Part shown: piece by piece, positions 50,155-58,813 of the stretch | Layout: every line of letters starts with the position of its first letter | Numbering within the stretch: position 1 is the first letter of the stretch | NCBI GenBank assembly: GCA_016714045.1 | Contig: JADJNY010000002.1 | Coordinates: forward strand, 310,001 to 374,000 | Direction: 5' to 3' | Source of the DNA: Planctomycetota bacterium | GTDB taxonomy: Bacteria > Planctomycetota > UBA1135 > GCA-002686595 | Length of the DNA stretch: 64,000 nucleotides | Made by a program: the position numbers and the translations under genes | Notes under the pieces: model-generated | What the model was told of the DNA's origin: nothing | The model's input: only the letters and a program-made list of their open reading frames with translations | Database searches by the model: none

Positions 50155-52381
50155 TCACGATCCCATTCGTCCGATTGGACGTCGCGCTCGTGCAGAACCC
50201 AGCAGCCGCGTTGCGGTACACGCACTGGTAGTAGAACGTCCCGCCGAGCGGCGGCACCGTTCCGCGCGTGGAGAGCGGGAGGTCGCCGGGTTCGGGGTAC
50301 TGTGCCGTGCCGCCGCCGATCGGTTTCACGCCGAGGCGCACGATCGTGCCGCCGAGGCAGCCCAGCCCGTCGCCGGCGGCGAGCGCGAAGGTCTGCGCGC
50401 TCGACTGCAGGAAGAGCGCGACCCGACCGGTGAGGTCGTTCGCCTCCAGCAGGACGGTGTCGCTCGACAGGACCGCGGCGCCGCTCGCGGCGAGCCGCGC
50501 GCCGTTCGCGGACGTCGAGCTCGCGCACCCGCGGCCTACGTCGCCGACGTTGTCGCACGGGCACGGGGCCAGCGTGTCGTCGCCTTCGCAGAACGAGCGC
50601 ATCGAGCCGCCGCACGCCCCGCCCGCCGGGCAGGCGAGGATCGCGGTCAGCACTTCGACGTTGCACGCGCCCCAACCCGTCACCGTGTCCCACCCGCTCG
50701 CGCACGTCGACGCGGCGCCGTTCGGGAGCGTGCCGTTGCCGCCGCTGACGACGTCGAACCACACGTCGGGGCGGCCGTTCTGCGCGTAGACGAGGTCCTG
50801 CACGCGGCCGAGCCGCCGGCGACCGAGCGCGTCGGGCGGCAAGGCACCGCGCGTGATGAGCTCCTCTTCGACGAGCGCGAGCGACGCCGCGAACACGGGC
50901 GCCGCGAAGCTCGTCCCCGTGCGGTTCGTCGCGAGGCCGCCGCCCGTGAAGAACGGATACGCGCCGGTTCCGCTGCCCGCCGCGTGGAGCGCGATGTCGG
51001 GCATCAAGCGCCGGTTCGTCGCGGGCGTCAGCGCCGGGACGCCGTTCCCGGTCTGCCAGCTCGGTCGCACGTTGAACGCGGCCGCGTTGTCGATCCAACC
51101 TCCGCCGCTTCCGCTCCAGCCGATCTCGGTGAAGCGCAGGCCGCTCGGCACGAGCGCGTTCGCCGTCGTGCCGCCGACGAGCAGCGGCTCGGGGTCGTAC
51201 TGGGGATAGCCGAACGGCGCGTGGGTCGTGCCGCTGTCGCCGCTGGCGACGACGTACGTGATGCCCTGCGCGGTCAGCGCGAGCTGCAGCACGTGGAGCG
51301 CGTCGACGGTGCTCGACGGCAGGTTCCACGTCCAGCTCTCCGTCACGAGGTCGCACGCGTCGTCGCTCGAGATCCGCGTCAGCACCGCGACGCGGTTCTG
51401 TCCGGGCGGGCTGTCGTACACGCGGACGTTCGCGAGCGGCGCCACGCCGAGCACCATCTGCAGGTCGAGGTCGCCCTCGCCGAACGGCGTGCCCGCAGCC
51501 GCGCCGCCGCCGTTGCAGGGCACGATCGCGACGTTCGAGAGCGCGCCGCCGGGCGGCAGCGGGAGCGCGTACTGCGCGAGGAAGAGCTGCGCGTCCGCGA
51601 GCCGCAGCCCGTCGAAGTTCGCGATGCCGATCGTGCGGCCTGCGCCGCGCGCGCCGCCGTTCCACAGAGCGCTCGCGCCGTACAACCCGCGGACGAGCGA
51701 CGGCGTGAGCTGCGTGATGCACGGCTTCGCGCGCGCGGACCCGTCGAGGCCGCTCGCGTCCGCCACCACGTCCGCGACGGCGCGGGGGAGGCGCGGCGCG
51801 CGCGTCGGAGCGCGGAAGCGTTCGGGCGCCTGCGCGAGCTCGGCGTCGCGCGGAGCGAGCGCGAACTCGGCGAGTTCCGTGTCGAACGCGCGCTCGACGT
51901 CACGCGCGGTTCCCGAGGCGAGCACCGTGAAGCGCGTGCGCGCGACGTGGTCGATCGCGAGGCCGTGCTCGGAGAGGTGGCGCACGACGAGCTCGACGTC
52001 CTGCTCGGAAGGCCCGAAGCGCACCCCGAGCTCGTCCGGCGTCGCGAAGCGGCGGTAGGACGGCGAATCCGGATCGCTGACCGCGTCGGCGAAGGCGGCG
52101 AGCTCGCGCGCCCGCGGCACGCGCAAGCTGATCGCGACGTCGACGCGTTCGTTAGCCGCAACACGACCGAGTGACTGCGCGCGAGCGAGGTCGACGCGCG
52201 GCGCGTGGGGGAGCGCGACGAGCTCTTCGACACGCACGTCCTGGCTGCTCTTCGCCCCCTCGGCCGCCGCGCCGCCGGGCCGTTCCGCGGCGCGCGTCCA
52301 TGACGACGCGGGCGCGCTGCGCGCGACACTCGGTGCGGAGAGAACGAGCGCGATGAGGGCGGTGAACGAAGCGATGCGCAT
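50138..52381 (-). CDS. Secreted sedolisin (S53) serine protease with the shared C-terminal domain
   Basis: 747 aa from the ATG at 52381, where a signal peptide begins (MRIASFTALIALVLSAPSVA). A pro-kumamolisin domain (about 50-200; DVAISLRVPRARELAAFADA, SPSYRRFATPDELGVRFGPS) precedes the S53 catalytic domain. The E-x3-D pair is in PFGEGDLDLQMVLGVAPLA, an oxyanion-type Asp in VVASGDSGTTHAPFGYPQ, and the nucleophile in GTSFAAPVFAASLALV. The last ~150 residues are the module also found at 23170 and 24506 (APCPCDNVGDVGRGCASSTS, LFLQSS, GGTIVRLGVKP, FYYQCVYRNAAAGFC, NRTNGIVITWSP). Sedolisins are active at acidic pH after removal of the propeptide. The stop overlaps czcA by 17 bp. Confidence 0.9.
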   Translation of the reverse strand: MRIASFTALIALVLSAPSVARSAPASSWTRAAERPGGAAAEGAKSSQDVRVEELVALPHAPRVDLARAQSLGRVAANERVDVAISLRVPRARELAAFADAVSDPDSPSYRRFATPDELGVRFGPSEQDVELVVRHLSEHGLAIDHVARTRFTVLASGTARDVERAFDTELAEFALAPRDAELAQAPERFRAPTRAPRLPRAVADVVADASGLDGSARAKPCITQLTPSLVRGLYGASALWNGGARGAGRTIGIANFDGLRLADAQLFLAQYALPLPPGGALSNVAIVPCNGGGAAAGTPFGEGDLDLQMVLGVAPLANVRVYDSPPGQNRVAVLTRISSDDACDLVTESWTWNLPSSTVDALHVLQLALTAQGITYVVASGDSGTTHAPFGYPQYDPEPLLVGGTTANALVPSGLRFTEIGWSGSGGGWIDNAAAFNVRPSWQTGNGVPALTPATNRRLMPDIALHAAGSGTGAYPFFTGGGLATNRTGTSFAAPVFAASLALVEEELITRGALPPDALGRRRLGRVQDLVYAQNGRPDVWFDVVSGGNGTLPNGAASTCASGWDTVTGWGACNVEVLTAILACPAGGACGGSMRSFCEGDDTLAPCPCDNVGDVGRGCASSTSANGARLAASGAAVLSSDTVLLEANDLTGRVALFLQSSAQTFALAAGDGLGCLGGTIVRLGVKPIGGGTAQYPEPGDLPLSTRGTVPPLGGTFYYQCVYRNAAAGFCTSATSNRTNGIVITWSP

Positions 52382-52597
52382 GCGGTCCACGGCGGGTGTA
52401 CGCCGAGCGGAGGTGCGGCCGGGCCCGGCTCGCACCCTGGAATCATGCCCGATCGGACGCATTCCGGCGGGAGTCCGTTCCCTTCCTCTGCGCCGGGGAC
52501 GCACGGCGGCTCGGGAACGCGCCCGGTTCGGAAGAAAAGTCCGGCCGAGCCCCGGCGCCCAGCCCCTGGCGCGCAGAGGCGAGCCCGGTCCGTTCGC

Positions 52598-52603
52598 TAT
52601 GCT
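52598..52603 (+). promoter_or_regulatory. -10-like TATGCT for the acyl-CoA operon
   Basis: TATGCT lies 34 nt before the ATG at 52638; GGAG at 52624-52627 is the ribosome binding site. Confidence 0.45.
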
Positions 52604-52637
52604 CTCGCACCGCTCCCTCCATTGGAGCGACGAACGC

Positions 52638-53474
52638 ATGAACACGAAGCACTTCCGCTACAGCGAACAGGACGGCGTCGCCACGCTGCGCCTCGACCGA
52701 CCCGAGCGCCTCAACGCGCTCACCTTCGATTCCTACAAGGAGCTCGCGGACACGTTCGCGGCGCTGCGCACGCGCGATTCGGCGCGCGCGGTCGTGATCA
52801 CCGGCACTGGGCGCGCGTTCTGCTCCGGCGGCGACGTCGAGGACATCATCGGCGCGCTCTTCGGGAAGACCGAGGCCGAGGTGCACGCGTTCACGCGGCT
52901 CACGTGCCGCCTGATCGAGAACATGCGCTTGCTCGAGAAGCCCGTGATCGCGTCCCTGAACGGCACGACGTGCGGCGCGGGCGCGGTGATCGCGGCGGCG
53001 GCGGACGTGCGCGTCGCGGCGGAGAGCGCGAAGATCGCGTTCCTCTTCACCAAGGTCGGCTTGTGCGGCGCGGACATGGGCGCCGCGTGGCTCCTGCCGC
53101 GCATCGTCGGCTTGGGGCACGCGACCGAGCTCCTGATGCTCGGCGACTTCATCTCCGCGCAACGGGCGCGCGAGATCGGTCTCTACAACCACGTCGTGCC
53201 CGACGCGGAGCTCGCGGCGAAAACCGCGGAGCTCGCGCAGCGCCTCGCCGCGGGCCCGAGCCTGGGTCTCGCGATGACGAAGCGCATGCTGAACGAAGAG
53301 GCTTCGATGACGCTCGGCGAAGCGATGCAGGCCGAGGGCTGGGTGCAGGCCGAGTGCATGGCGCACCCCGACTACCGCGAGTCGTACGACGCGTGGAAGG
53401 AGAAGCGCAAGGCCGACTTCGTGAAGAACTGGCCCGGGCACGGCGCGGCGAAGAAGCAGGGAGCGCGCGCGTGA
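52638..53474 (+). CDS. Enoyl-CoA hydratase/isomerase family protein
   Basis: 278 aa. Crotonase fold: VATLRLDRPERLNALTFDSY, the CoA and oxyanion loop AFCSGGDVEDI (about 67) and NGTTCGAGAVIAAAADVRVA (second oxyanion Gly region). The usual catalytic Glu positions read AFLFTKVGLCGADMGAAWLL, where GADMG replaces the E-x-x-GG of simple hydratases. This pattern occurs in subgroups that isomerise, ring-open or dehydrate aromatic-derived acyl-CoA rather than straight-chain enoyl-CoA. It overlaps the acyl-CoA dehydrogenase gene by GTGA, so both act together in a beta-oxidation-like step. Confidence 0.9.
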   Translation: MNTKHFRYSEQDGVATLRLDRPERLNALTFDSYKELADTFAALRTRDSARAVVITGTGRAFCSGGDVEDIIGALFGKTEAEVHAFTRLTCRLIENMRLLEKPVIASLNGTTCGAGAVIAAAADVRVAAESAKIAFLFTKVGLCGADMGAAWLLPRIVGLGHATELLMLGDFISAQRAREIGLYNHVVPDAELAAKTAELAQRLAAGPSLGLAMTKRMLNEEASMTLGEAMQAEGWVQAECMAHPDYRESYDAWKEKRKADFVKNWPGHGAAKKQGARA

Positions 53475-54697
53475 GCGGCGCGAAAGCGAGCGAGGGCGCT
53501 GGATCGGAGCGCGAGGTGCTCGAAGTCCGCGCGGCCGCCGCGCGTCGCGCGCTGCTCGCGTCGCTGCGCGAGCGCGCGCGCGCGTTCGGGCGCGACGCGG
53601 CGCCGCGCGTCGAAGGCCTTTCCGAGGACGACTCCGCGCGCAAGGCGCTCGCGCTGCTCGCCGAGAAGGATCTGCTCGCGTGGACGGTGCCGCAGCGCGA
53701 CGGTGGAGCGGACGCGAACGGGCTCTGCGCGCCCGACACGGTCAGCGTGCGCGCGCTCTGCGAGCTGCGTGACGAGCTCGCGTGGCACTCGGGCATGCTC
53801 GACGTCATGTTCGTCATGCAGGGGCTCGGCTCGTACCCGCTCGCGAAGGGCGGCGTCGACGCGCTGCGCAAGGAGTACCTGCCCGGCGTCGTGCGCGGCC
53901 GGCGCATCGCCGCGTTCGCGTTGACGGAGCCGGACGCGGGCTCGTCGCTCGGCGAGGTCGCGACGCGCGCCGAGAAGACCGCGCGCGGCTGGCGTCTGAA
54001 CGGGGCAAAGACGTTCATCTCGAACGCGGGCATCGCCGAGTTCTACACGGTGCTCGCGCGTACCTCGGGCGCCGTGGGGGAGGGCGACGGGACGCTTTCG
54101 ATGTTCCTCGTGCCCGCGGGCACGCGCGGGCTCGCGATCGAGCGCTTCGAGGTCATGGCGCCGCACCCGATCGGCGAGGTGCGCTTCAGCGACGTCGAGG
54201 TCTCCGCGGACCACCTGCTCGGCAAGGAAGGCGGAGGTCTCGAACTCGCGCTCGCGACGCTCGGGCGCTTCCGCACCTCGGTCGCCGCGGCCGCGAACGG
54301 GTTCGCGCGCCGCGCGCTCGACGAATCGAAAGCGCGTCTTGCGAGCCGCAAACAGTTCGGGAAACCGCTCTCCACGTTCCAGGCGCTGCGCTTCGACGTC
54401 GCGGAGATGGACGTACGCCTGCGCGCGAGCCAGCTCCTGGTTGCGGAAGCCGCGGACGCGGTGGACAATGGCTCCAAAGCCGCCGTCGAGGTCGCGCGCG
54501 CGAAGCTCTTTGCCACCGAGAACGCCTCCTTCGTGTGCGATCGAGCGATCCAGCACTTCGGAGGCCTCGGCGTGAAGCGCGGCGTGATCGTCGAGCGGCT
54601 CTACCGCGACGTCCGCGCTCTGCGCATCTACGAGGGCACGAGCGAGATCCAGAAGCTCGTGCTCGCGAAAAAGCTCTTCGACGCGCCCCGCGGCTGA
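53471..54697 (+). CDS. Acyl-CoA dehydrogenase
   Basis: 408 aa from the GTG at 53471 (overlap GTGA with the hydratase gene). Typical FAD-dependent ACAD layout: helical N-domain with LLAWTVPQRDGGADANGL, beta domain FALTEPDAGSSLGEVATRAE and WRLNGAKTFISNAGIAEFYT, C-domain FGKPLSTFQALRFDVAEMDV, QHFGGLGVKRGVIVERLYRD and VRALRIYEGTSEIQKLVLAK. The catalytic base is the Glu of IYEGTSEIQ. It oxidises an acyl-CoA to an enoyl-CoA and passes electrons to ETF. The substrate may be an aromatic or alicyclic CoA ester given the neighbours. Confidence 0.93.
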   Translation: MSGAKASEGAGSEREVLEVRAAAARRALLASLRERARAFGRDAAPRVEGLSEDDSARKALALLAEKDLLAWTVPQRDGGADANGLCAPDTVSVRALCELRDELAWHSGMLDVMFVMQGLGSYPLAKGGVDALRKEYLPGVVRGRRIAAFALTEPDAGSSLGEVATRAEKTARGWRLNGAKTFISNAGIAEFYTVLARTSGAVGEGDGTLSMFLVPAGTRGLAIERFEVMAPHPIGEVRFSDVEVSADHLLGKEGGGLELALATLGRFRTSVAAAANGFARRALDESKARLASRKQFGKPLSTFQALRFDVAEMDVRLRASQLLVAEAADAVDNGSKAAVEVARAKLFATENASFVCDRAIQHFGGLGVKRGVIVERLYRDVRALRIYEGTSEIQKLVLAKKLFDAPRG

Positions 54698-54702
54698 CCC
54701 GC

Positions 54703-55053
54703 ATGTCCAAATTCCAACGACACGTCTTCATCTGCACGAACGAGCGCAAGCCCGGCGACCCGAAGGGCTGCTGCGCGGCGCGCGGCGCGGCCGAGGTGGC
54801 CGAGGCCTTCAAGGAGAAGCTCTACGCCCGCGGCTTCAAGCGCATCGTGCGGCCGAACAAGGCGGGCTGCCTCGACCAGTGCGCGTTCGGCGTCGCGGTC
54901 GTCGTCTACCCCGAACAGGTGTGGTACGGCCACGTCACGACCGCCGACGTCGACGAGATCATCGAGCAGCACATCGTGGGCGGGAAGCCCGTCGAGCGGC
55001 TCGTGATCCCCTCCGAGAAGCTCACCGGCCTCGAACCGCCGGCCCGTTCCTGA
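54703..55053 (+). CDS. Thioredoxin-like [2Fe-2S] ferredoxin
   Basis: 116 aa. The start ATG at 54703 is 5 bp after the dehydrogenase stop. Cysteines at 11, 23, 24, 56 and 60 (VFICTNERKPG, KGCCAARG, KAGCLDQCAFG) fit the C-x11/12-C...C-x3-C pattern of thioredoxin-like 2Fe-2S ferredoxins (NuoE/AaFd4 fold). PEQVWYGHVTTADVDEIIEQ completes the domain. It is a small soluble electron carrier. Position after the dehydrogenase and before a ferritin-like di-iron protein suggests it feeds electrons to a di-iron oxygenase (inference). Confidence 0.87.
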   Translation: MSKFQRHVFICTNERKPGDPKGCCAARGAAEVAEAFKEKLYARGFKRIVRPNKAGCLDQCAFGVAVVVYPEQVWYGHVTTADVDEIIEQHIVGGKPVERLVIPSEKLTGLEPPARS

Positions 55054-55186
55054 ACCCGTCCCCGTTCGCCGCGCATGCGCATGGACTCGCCCACGTTCCG
55101 CACGTCGTCGCGCGCCGCCTTCGGACGCGCACGCGCTCGGAGCGAGCGTGCTCCGGCGAGCTCGACCTGATCCCCAAGGACTCCCC

Positions 55187-55887
55187 ATGGACACGCTGGT
55201 TCTCGACGAAGAGTCGCGCAATCTCCTCCGCAAGATCGTGGAGCGTCAGGCCTACCGCCAGTTCATGGCCGCGAACATCCGCGGCCACGGATTGAAGCTC
55301 GTCGCCGAGGTCGAGGAGAAGCTCGTGCTCGCGCAGGACCTCGAGCACTCGCTCCGCATTCTGAAGGAGGTCGAGCGCCTGCATACGAGCCTCGGGGGCA
55401 CTGAACTCCGCTCGCCGTGCGTCCGCACATGGAGCGCATCCCGTACCCGACGACGCGGCTCGAGCTCTCCGTGTGTCTCGCGCTGTGCGATCGCGCGGAG
55501 CGCATCGCGACGTCGGGCTACCTGGAGTCGCGCTGCCGCGAGATCGCGGCGATCGCGCGCTCGCTCTCGGACGCCGACCGCACGTTCACCGACCGCGCGG
55601 AGACGCTCTTCGCCGAGTTCTGCCGCGAGACGACGAACCGTCCGGCCGCGCAGCAGATGTTCAATCGCTGGCTGTCGATCACGCTCTTGTCGCTCGGTCG
55701 TCCGTCGACGCCCGGCGACACGCGCGCGGTGCAGCTCGGGCTGCGGTCGAAGCGTTGCGCGGAGTCGGTGCGCGAGTACTTGAACGAGCTCAAGCCCTTC
55801 ATGGATCGCTGCCACCTGCACCTGCCGTCCGGCGCGACGCTCGGCGTCGAACTGCCGAGCGAGGTCGCGGTCGTGGCGGGAAGGTGA
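55187..55887 (+). pseudogene. Ferritin-like helical protein (PaaA/PaaC-like), single frameshift
   Basis: Frame 1 from the ATG at 55187 reads DEESRNLLRKIVERQAYRQF, GLKLVAEVEEKLVLAQDLEH and SLRILKEVERLHTSLGGTEL, then turns Arg/Ser-rich. The second frame, from about 55400, reads AVRPHMERIPYPTTRLELSV, CLALCDRAERIATSG, FAEFCRET and NELKPFMDRCHLHLPS and stops at 55887. Joined by one missing base between about 55398 and 55417 they give a single ~233 aa helical bundle. ER-x-AY...E-x-x-LAQ-x-LEH and RLELS...DRA suggest a ferritin-like fold as in the phenylacetyl-CoA or benzoyl-CoA epoxidase family. Full metal ligation cannot be confirmed. The neighbouring 2Fe-2S ferredoxin gene fits a di-iron enzyme. 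Confidence 0.62.
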
Positions 55888-56052
55888 GGGCGCGTTCGCG
55901 CCATCCGGGCCGGCTCGGCGCAGCGTAGTCCTTCGCGAACGGCAGAGGACCTCGGCGTGCTCCCGGGCGGTGCGCGCCTCGCTCCGCCGGCCGAGTCCGC
56001 GCTCCGTTGGGCTTTCCGCGAACCCGTCCGTGCCCGGACGCCGAGCTCCGCG

Positions 56053-56058
56053 TATCCT
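56053..56058 (+). promoter_or_regulatory. -10-like TATCCT for the kynureninase-like gene
   Basis: TATCCT lies 24 nt before the ATG at 56083. No recognisable -35. Confidence 0.45.
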
Positions 56059-56082
56059 CCTCGCCGCTCGACGACCACTGCC

Positions 56083-57276
56083 ATGACGCACGACCCCGAC
56101 CGCTGGCGTTCGCGCTTTCCGATCCTCGCGAACACGACCTACCTCGTGAACCACAGCCTCGGCGCGATGCCGGCGGCGGTCTACGACAAGCTCCAGGCGT
56201 TCGCCGAACAGTGGGCGACGCGCGGCGTGCGCGCGTGGGCCGAAGGGTGGTGGGACGCGCCGGTGAACGTTGGCAACGTCGTCGGGCGCATCATGAACGC
56301 GCCCCCGGACACGGTGGTCATGCACCAGAACGTGTCCGTGATCCAGTCGCTCGTCGGAAGCGCGCTCGACTTCTCCGGGAAGCGCAACAAGGTCGTCTAC
56401 ACGGACCAGGAGTTCCCCACGAACATGTACGTGTGGGAGGGCTTCAAGAAGTACGGCGCGCGGATCGAGTGCGTGCCGACCGACGGCATCACGTGCGACA
56501 CGGAACGCCTGCTCGCCGCGATCGACGAGACCACGTTGATCGTTCCCATCAGCCACGTCAGCTACAAGAGCCACTTCGTCCAGGACGCGGCCGCGATCTG
56601 CAAGCGCGCGAAGGAAGTCGGCGCGCTCGTGATGCTCGACACGTACCAGGCGCTCGGCACCGTGCCCGTCGACGTGCAGGCGCTCGACGTCGACATGGTC
56701 TGCGGCGGCTCGGTGAAGTGGCTCTGCGGCGGACCGGGCGCGGGCTACCTGTACGTGCGCAAGGGCCTGATGGAGAGGCTCGAGCCGCGCATCACCGGCT
56801 GGGCCGCGCACGCGGCGCCGTTCGCGTTCGAAACAGGGCCGCAGCGGTACGCGGACGGCATCCGGCGCATGCTCCACGGCTCGCCCGCCGTGTCGAGCTT
56901 CCTCGCGGCGACCGCGGGGTACGAGATCGTGCTCGAGGCCGGCGTGAAGAACATCCGCGAGCACTCCGTGCGCCTCACGGAGGGCCTGCGCGCGAACCTC
57001 GAGTCGCGCGGATTCCGCATCCACAGTCCGAAGGACGTCGCGCGCCGTGGCGGCACGCTGACCGTCGGCTTGAAGGACGACGAGAACGGCCCGGCGTTCG
57101 TGAAGGCGCTCGAAGCGCGCGGCGTGCTCGTCGATCACCGCCCGGGCGCGGGTCTGCGCGTCTCGCCGCACTTCTACACGCGCGAAGAAGAGCTCGACGA
57201 GTTCGCGCAGATGCTGAGCGAGCTGCGCGAGAAGCGCGCGTGGCGCGATCACCTCGCCAAGACGGCGGCGTACTGA
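56083..57276 (+). CDS. Class V PLP-dependent enzyme, kynureninase-like
   Basis: 397 aa. The fold type I motifs are TTYLVNHSLGAMPAAVYDKL (substrate end), VVMHQNVSVIQSLVGSALDF, LIVPISHVSYKSHFVQDAAA, LVMLDTYQALGTVPVDVQAL (PLP Asp) and VCGGSVKWLCGGPGAGYLYV with the Schiff-base Lys, then ITGWAAHAAPFAFE. NHSLGAMP and the W-x-AH motif are those of KynU rather than of cysteine desulfurases. Kynureninase cleaves kynurenine to anthranilate and alanine. A TATCCT -10-like site lies 24 nt upstream. With a benzoate-CoA-ligase-like gene nearby, an anthranilate-CoA branch is conceivable, but the substrate is inferred. Confidence 0.82.
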   Translation: MTHDPDRWRSRFPILANTTYLVNHSLGAMPAAVYDKLQAFAEQWATRGVRAWAEGWWDAPVNVGNVVGRIMNAPPDTVVMHQNVSVIQSLVGSALDFSGKRNKVVYTDQEFPTNMYVWEGFKKYGARIECVPTDGITCDTERLLAAIDETTLIVPISHVSYKSHFVQDAAAICKRAKEVGALVMLDTYQALGTVPVDVQALDVDMVCGGSVKWLCGGPGAGYLYVRKGLMERLEPRITGWAAHAAPFAFETGPQRYADGIRRMLHGSPAVSSFLAATAGYEIVLEAGVKNIREHSVRLTEGLRANLESRGFRIHSPKDVARRGGTLTVGLKDDENGPAFVKALEARGVLVDHRPGAGLRVSPHFYTREEELDEFAQMLSELREKRAWRDHLAKTAAY

Positions 57277-57278
57277 CC

Positions 57279-58127
57279 ATGGAAACGAACGTCGCCGAAC
57301 TGGAGGCGCGCCTCGCGGCGCTCGCCGAACGCGCGCGCAAGGCGCGCATGCGCAAGAACGAGCGGGAGTACCCACAACTCGAGGACGTCCAGCCCGTCCT
57401 CGCGGCGCTCGTCGCCGCCTACCGATCGGCCGCGGACACCGAGCGCGAGCGCATGCGCTCTTCGTGGCGTCGCTCGGTCGACGTCCAGACCTGGCTCTAC
57501 TGGATCGCGGGCGAGTGGGCGCGGGGGCTCGCCGAGCGCTGCGGGGGCGAGGACCTCGAGAACGCGCTCGCTGCCCTCTCGCTCGAAGGGGGCGCGCTGT
57601 CGATCGAGGATGCGGTCGAGGTGCTCGGCGTCGCCTGGCATCGCGCTCGGCGCGCCGGGCTCGACCCTCGGCCGGCGTTCGAGCATGCGGCCGTGCTCAG
57701 CGGCGCGGACGCGCTCGCGGAGCTCCTGCGCGGTTTCGAGCGTTCGGAGTTCTTCGCGGGCGAAGTCGCACCGCACCTGGACGCGCCGGAGCTCGCGTAC
57801 GAAGGGCCGAGTGAGCGTGTCCCGGACGTCGCGCGGACGCCAAACGTGCCGAGCCGCGCGAAGCGTGATATAGGTACGCGCTCCCTCACGTCCGCGACGC
57901 TCTCGGAACGCCCCGTATGGCCCTCAAGACGATCACTCTGTTCGACCTCGCTCCCGGCAAGGTGCTCCTCGACCGCTACAAGATCACGGGCACGAGCCGC
58001 CACGGCGGAATGTCGACCGCCTTCCAGGCGGAGGACACGAAGGGCAAGGGCTCCTGCGAGCTGCAGCTCTTCCCCGGCGCGCTCTTCGAGAACAAGAAGC
58101 AGTCGGCCGAGTTCGCGCGCTCGATGA
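57279..58127 (+). CDS. Unknown protein coupled to the kynureninase-like gene; 3' end doubtful
   Basis: 282 aa as an open frame. It starts 2 bp after the kynureninase-like stop. The N-terminus is a charged coiled coil (AELEARLAALAERARKARMR); QTWLYWIAGEWARGLAER, SIEDAVEVLGVAWHRARRAG and LSGADALAELLRGFERSEFF are helical and plausible. After about residue 190 the sequence becomes Arg/Ser-rich, because the frame runs 211 bp into the kinase-like gene. The true stop is probably earlier: a frameshift near 57780-57810 would end the protein at 57814. No family recognised. Confidence 0.5.
   Translation: METNVAELEARLAALAERARKARMRKNEREYPQLEDVQPVLAALVAAYRSAADTERERMRSSWRRSVDVQTWLYWIAGEWARGLAERCGGEDLENALAALSLEGGALSIEDAVEVLGVAWHRARRAGLDPRPAFEHAAVLSGADALAELLRGFERSEFFAGEVAPHLDAPELAYEGPSERVPDVARTPNVPSRAKRDIGTRSLTSATLSERPVWPSRRSLCSTSLPARCSSTATRSRARAATAECRPPSRRRTRRARAPASCSSSPARSSRTRSSRPSSRAR
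57869..57875 (+). promoter_or_regulatory. -10-like TATAGGT for the kinase-like gene
   Basis: TATAGGT lies 41 nt before the ATG at 57917, one of the few AT-rich stretches in this area. It lies inside the open tail of the preceding frame. Confidence 0.4.
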
Positions 58128-58783
58128 TGAGCTGGATGGAGGTCGAATCGCCGCACGTGACCCGCGCGCGCGAGGTGCACGCGCTCGACGACGGCACGAT
58201 CCTGCTCGTGACGGACCTGCCGCCGAAGTCGTCCCTGCGCGACTGGCGCGGCGACAAGGTGCTCGAGCCCGCGCAGGTGATCGAGATCGGGCTGCAGCTC
58301 TGCAACGCGCTCGCCGCCATCCACGAACAGGAGCTCGTCCACGGCGACATCAAGCCGCACACGATCCACGTGGACGGCAAGAAGAAGCTCGACATCGTGC
58401 TCGTCGACGGCGGCATCACGCCCGGCCTGTGGAGCGCGAAGCACCTCGGCGACAAGACCGCGCTGATCGGCACGCCGTTCTACGCGCCGGTCGAGCAGTT
58501 CGGCGGCGAGTCGCCCGACGTGCAGTCGGACGTCTACAACGTCGCGACCGTGCTGTACGAGCTCGCCACGGGCGTGCTGCCGTGGAAGGGCAAGAGCTTC
58601 CTCGAGGTCTTCCAGGCGAAGCTGCAGAAGTCCCCGCCCGCGATGAAGACGCGCGCGCCGAAGAGCGACGTGCCGAAGGAGCTCGAAGCCGCGATCACGA
58701 GCGGCCTGATGGCCGACAAGCGCGAACGCTGCAAGAGCGCGGACGAGCTCGCGAAGCGCCTGAAGGCGGCGAAGAAGGCCTGA
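57917..58783 (+). CDS. Ser/Thr kinase-fold protein, probable pseudokinase
   Basis: 288 aa, a kinase domain only. DRYKITGTSRHGGMSTAFQA is the glycine loop, but residues around 47-51 (CELQL) put Gln50 where the ATP-binding Lys should be. The catalytic loop reads HGDIKPHTI (142-150): Asp144 and Lys146 are kept, the HRD Arg is Gly and the Mg-binding Asn is Thr. DFG is replaced by DGG (164-166). The activation segment (IGTPFYAPVEQFGGE) and SDVYNVATVLYELATGVLPW are normal. Loss of the Lys and Asn suggests weak or no phosphotransfer, so it may be a scaffold or regulator. A TATAGGT element at 57869 may be its promoter. Confidence 0.82.
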   Translation: MALKTITLFDLAPGKVLLDRYKITGTSRHGGMSTAFQAEDTKGKGSCELQLFPGALFENKKQSAEFARSMMSWMEVESPHVTRAREVHALDDGTILLVTDLPPKSSLRDWRGDKVLEPAQVIEIGLQLCNALAAIHEQELVHGDIKPHTIHVDGKKKLDIVLVDGGITPGLWSAKHLGDKTALIGTPFYAPVEQFGGESPDVQSDVYNVATVLYELATGVLPWKGKSFLEVFQAKLQKSPPAMKTRAPKSDVPKELEAAITSGLMADKRERCKSADELAKRLKAAKKA

Positions 58784-58813
58784 GCCTCAGCCTTCGAGTG
58801 GGCTCGCGCGTCC

